The translations under genes were made by a program, and so were the position numbers. A model generated the notes under the pieces. That model had not been told where the DNA came from. It saw nothing but the letters and a program-made list of their open reading frames with translations, and did no database searches. Of a stretch of 25,414 nt of DNA, positions 23,670-25,414 are shown piece by piece. Positions within the stretch are counted from its first letter, which is position 1, and each line of letters begins with the position of its first letter. The DNA comes from JBEBXQ01 sp040391535 (GTDB lineage: Bacteria; Bacteroidota; Bacteroidia; Cytophagales; Spirosomataceae): NCBI GenBank assembly GCA_040391535.1, contig JBEBXQ010000069.1, positions 1 through 25,414 on the forward strand. Reading direction: 5' to 3'.

Positions 23670-25154
23670 TCAGATCTGTTCCAGAATTCTTTCGATAGCA
23701 ACTGCGTGGCCTATTTTGTCTTTCAGGGCCGCAATCGGGACGCGCTCCTGCTCCGTAGAGTCGCGGTGACGAATGGTAACGGTGTCGTCTTCCATGGTCT
23801 GGTAATCAACGGCAATACAGAAAGGCGTACCTACCAGGTCCTGACGGGTATAACGTTTTCCGATAGCGGCATTGTCGTCATATACAGTCCGGAAAGAAGA
23901 TTTAAGCGATTGTGTGATAGCCCTGGCTTTTTCAGCAAGCCCGTCTTTCTTTACCAATGGCAATACTGCAGCTTTTACCGGAGCCAGCGCAGGGTGCAGC
24001 TTCAGGTAAGTTCTTTCCTTGGTAGCGTCGCCGTCTGTGGTAATTTCACGTGTAAAAGCATTGCAGAAAACGGCAAGGAACAAACGGTCGGCTCCTACTG
24101 AAGTTTCTACTACATAAGGAATATAATTACCGTATGGTTTACCGTTTTCATCCGTATCATTATCAAAATACTGAAGTTTCTTTTTCGATAATTCCTGATG
24201 ATTGCGTAAATCAAAATCAGTACGGGAATGGATTCCTTCAATTTCACGGAAACCAAACGGGAACTGATATTCGATATCTACCGCTGCATTGGCATAATGC
24301 GCGAGTTTTTCATGATCGTGATACTGTAATTTTTCGGCCGGGATGCCCAAAGCCTTGTGGAATCTGAGGCGGTCGGCTTTCCATGATTCATACCATTCCA
24401 TTTCAGTGCCGGGACGAATGAAAAACTGCATTTCCATTTGTTCAAATTCCCGCATTCTGAAAGTAAACTGGCGCGCCACAATCTCATTTCTGAACGCTTT
24501 CCCGATCTGCGCAATACCGAACGGAACTTTCATCCGGCCACTTTTCTGTACGTTCAGGAAATTAACGAAAATCCCCTGGGCTGTTTCAGGACGGAGGTAG
24601 ATAAGACTGGCATCTTCAGCAAGGGATCCCACCTGGGTACTGAACATCAGGTTGAACTGACGGACTTCCGTCCAGTTCGCTGTTCCTGATACGGGGCAGG
24701 TGATATTTTCTGCGATAATTAATTCCCGTACGCCCGAAAGGTCCTCATTGCTGAGCAGACGCCCCATTTCGTTAAGCAATGTCTGTGCTTTCTCCTTTTC
24801 TCCTTTCAGTGCATATTCTTCCGCTTTACCTTCCAGAAGCTGGTCAGCACGGTAGCGCTTTTTAGAATCCTTATTATCAATCATCGGATCATTAAAACCA
24901 TCAACGTGACCGGAAGCTTTCCAGGTAAGCGGGTGCATAAAGATGGAAGCATCAATCCCGACAATATTGTCGTTAATCTGTGTCATTGCTTTCCACCAGG
25001 CGCTTTTCAGGTTATTTTTGAGTTCAACCCCGTTTTGGCCATAATCGTAAACGGCCTGTAAGCCGTCATAGATTTCAGAAGAAGGAAATACGAAACCGTA
25101 TTCTTTCGCATGTGAAATAATATCTTGCAGTGATGCAGCAGGTGCCTGAGCCAT
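23670..25154 (-). CDS. glyS: Glycine--tRNA ligase, single-chain (alpha2) type
   Basis: Class II aminoacyl-tRNA synthetase that charges tRNA-Gly, 494 residues, of the eukaryote/Thermus-like dimeric kind and not the bacterial alpha2beta2 kind. Motif 1 region PLTWKASGHVDGFNDPM (about 75-92), motif 2 FRNEIVARQFTFRMREFEQM, the glycine pocket EFEQMEMQFF, motif 3 VGADRLFLAVF and a C-terminal anticodon-binding domain (about 385-494, APVKAAVLPLVKKDG, YDDNAAIGKRYTRQDLVGTP) are visible. The segment before RQFNLMF reads CPVSG where many homologues have CPxCG, so one putative zinc ligand is replaced by Ser. It is monocistronic, with a hairpin terminator downstream and a divergent gene upstream. Confidence 0.97.
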   Translation of the reverse strand: MAQAPAASLQDIISHAKEYGFVFPSSEIYDGLQAVYDYGQNGVELKNNLKSAWWKAMTQINDNIVGIDASIFMHPLTWKASGHVDGFNDPMIDNKDSKKRYRADQLLEGKAEEYALKGEKEKAQTLLNEMGRLLSNEDLSGVRELIIAENITCPVSGTANWTEVRQFNLMFSTQVGSLAEDASLIYLRPETAQGIFVNFLNVQKSGRMKVPFGIAQIGKAFRNEIVARQFTFRMREFEQMEMQFFIRPGTEMEWYESWKADRLRFHKALGIPAEKLQYHDHEKLAHYANAAVDIEYQFPFGFREIEGIHSRTDFDLRNHQELSKKKLQYFDNDTDENGKPYGNYIPYVVETSVGADRLFLAVFCNAFTREITTDGDATKERTYLKLHPALAPVKAAVLPLVKKDGLAEKARAITQSLKSSFRTVYDDNAAIGKRYTRQDLVGTPFCIAVDYQTMEDDTVTIRHRDSTEQERVPIAALKDKIGHAVAIERILEQI

Positions 25155-25209
25155 GAATACTTTAGTCTTTTAATCTGATTATAACGGATATTACATTGTA
25201 TCCGGGTGG

Positions 25210-25217
25210 CAAAAATA
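25210..25217 (-). promoter_or_regulatory. Candidate -7 element of the glyS promoter
   Basis: On the minus strand TATTTTTG matches TAnnTTTG exactly, 56 bases before the glyS ATG. No convincing TTTG is seen at the -33 position. Confidence 0.3.
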
Positions 25218-25255
25218 GGGAAATTAACCAATATTTGCTTATATAAAAGGATTTA

Positions 25256-25414
25256 ATGAATTTTGGAAAAAGTACACACATTATGTTCCGGAAAATTCTG
25301 CTCCTGTTGCAGGAGCATTTCAATGCGACGCCCAAGGAAGCGCGGGGTTATTCTGTTCTGATCGCCCTTAGTTTTTTTGTAATGTTAATCCCTTTATTTT
25401 TCAGATCTTTTGTA
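25256..25414 (+). CDS. Partial gene, probable ComEA-type helix-hairpin-helix protein
   Basis: Open frame of 53 codons running off the window edge. It begins MNFGKSTHIMFRKILLLLQE, followed by HFNATPKEARGY and a hydrophobic segment (about 34-48) that looks like a single N-terminal membrane helix. A short Phe-rich start, a KEARG motif and one helix are typical of the N terminus of Bacteroidota helix-hairpin-helix (ComEA-like) proteins, which carry their DNA-binding repeats further downstream, outside this window. The start at 25256 has AAAAGGA seven bases upstream; Met10 (25283) is an alternative. It diverges from glyS across 101 bases. The assignment rests on the N terminus only. Confidence 0.5.
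   Translation, partial: MNFGKSTHIMFRKILLLLQEHFNATPKEARGYSVLIALSFFVMLIPLFFRSFV

Noticed and set aside
1..25414. Insertion sequences, CRISPR repeats, phage or toxin-antitoxin genes
   Set aside because: No transposase, integrase, regular spaced repeats or small paired toxin/antitoxin frames were seen; gene order looks like core genome.

Overview
The window reads as a chromosomal segment from a member of the Bacteroidota, most likely Cytophagales (Dyadobacter/Spirosoma-like). The evidence is the family content (DUF5686, DUF5683, DUF6660, DUF1573, long-form NusB, a CzcA-outer-membrane-factor fusion, single-chain glycyl-tRNA synthetase), promoters of the TAnnTTTG type, few Shine-Dalgarno sequences and lipoprotein signals. 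The species placement is inference. No tRNA, rRNA, CRISPR array, insertion sequence or phage gene is visible. No gap between genes exceeds 300 bases; the longest are 6183-6405, 23470-23669 and 1576-1771.

Left part (1-6182): an orphan lipoprotein gene (+), then three minus-strand genes: an AraC-type regulator, a DUF5686 outer-membrane protein with an N-terminal carboxypeptidase-like domain, and an ABC exporter half-transporter. The last two are 43 bases apart and probably co-transcribed, exporter first.

Central plus-strand block (6406-17273): nusB, ytxH-like, DUF1573 lipoprotein, yajC, ybbR-like and coaE form a tight housekeeping run. A TRIC/YadS channel and a radical SAM/SPASM protein follow. 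Then come parA, parB, DUF5683, dapB, lepB and a TauE/SafE permease. These genes link transcription antitermination, protein export (yajC, lepB), CoA synthesis, chromosome segregation and lysine/diaminopimelate synthesis. nusB and the ABC exporter diverge from a shared region in which promoter elements for both strands overlap.

Right part (17361-25414): a minus-strand heavy-metal efflux locus. It reads, in transcription order, a small Cys/His-rich exported protein (DUF6660), a 1452-residue CzcA pump fused to its own outer-membrane factor, and a His-rich periplasmic adaptor. A good bidirectional terminator separates this locus from the TauE/SafE gene. Next is glyS (minus) with a strong hairpin terminator, and the window ends in the start of a divergent gene that resembles a ComEA-type helix-hairpin-helix protein.

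Most of the region is ordinary core genome. The best candidates for a second look are the internal signal peptide at the pump/outer-membrane-factor junction, a structured leader just upstream of the radical SAM gene, and the Cys/His-rich protein heading the metal operon. I see no clear new multi-gene system.
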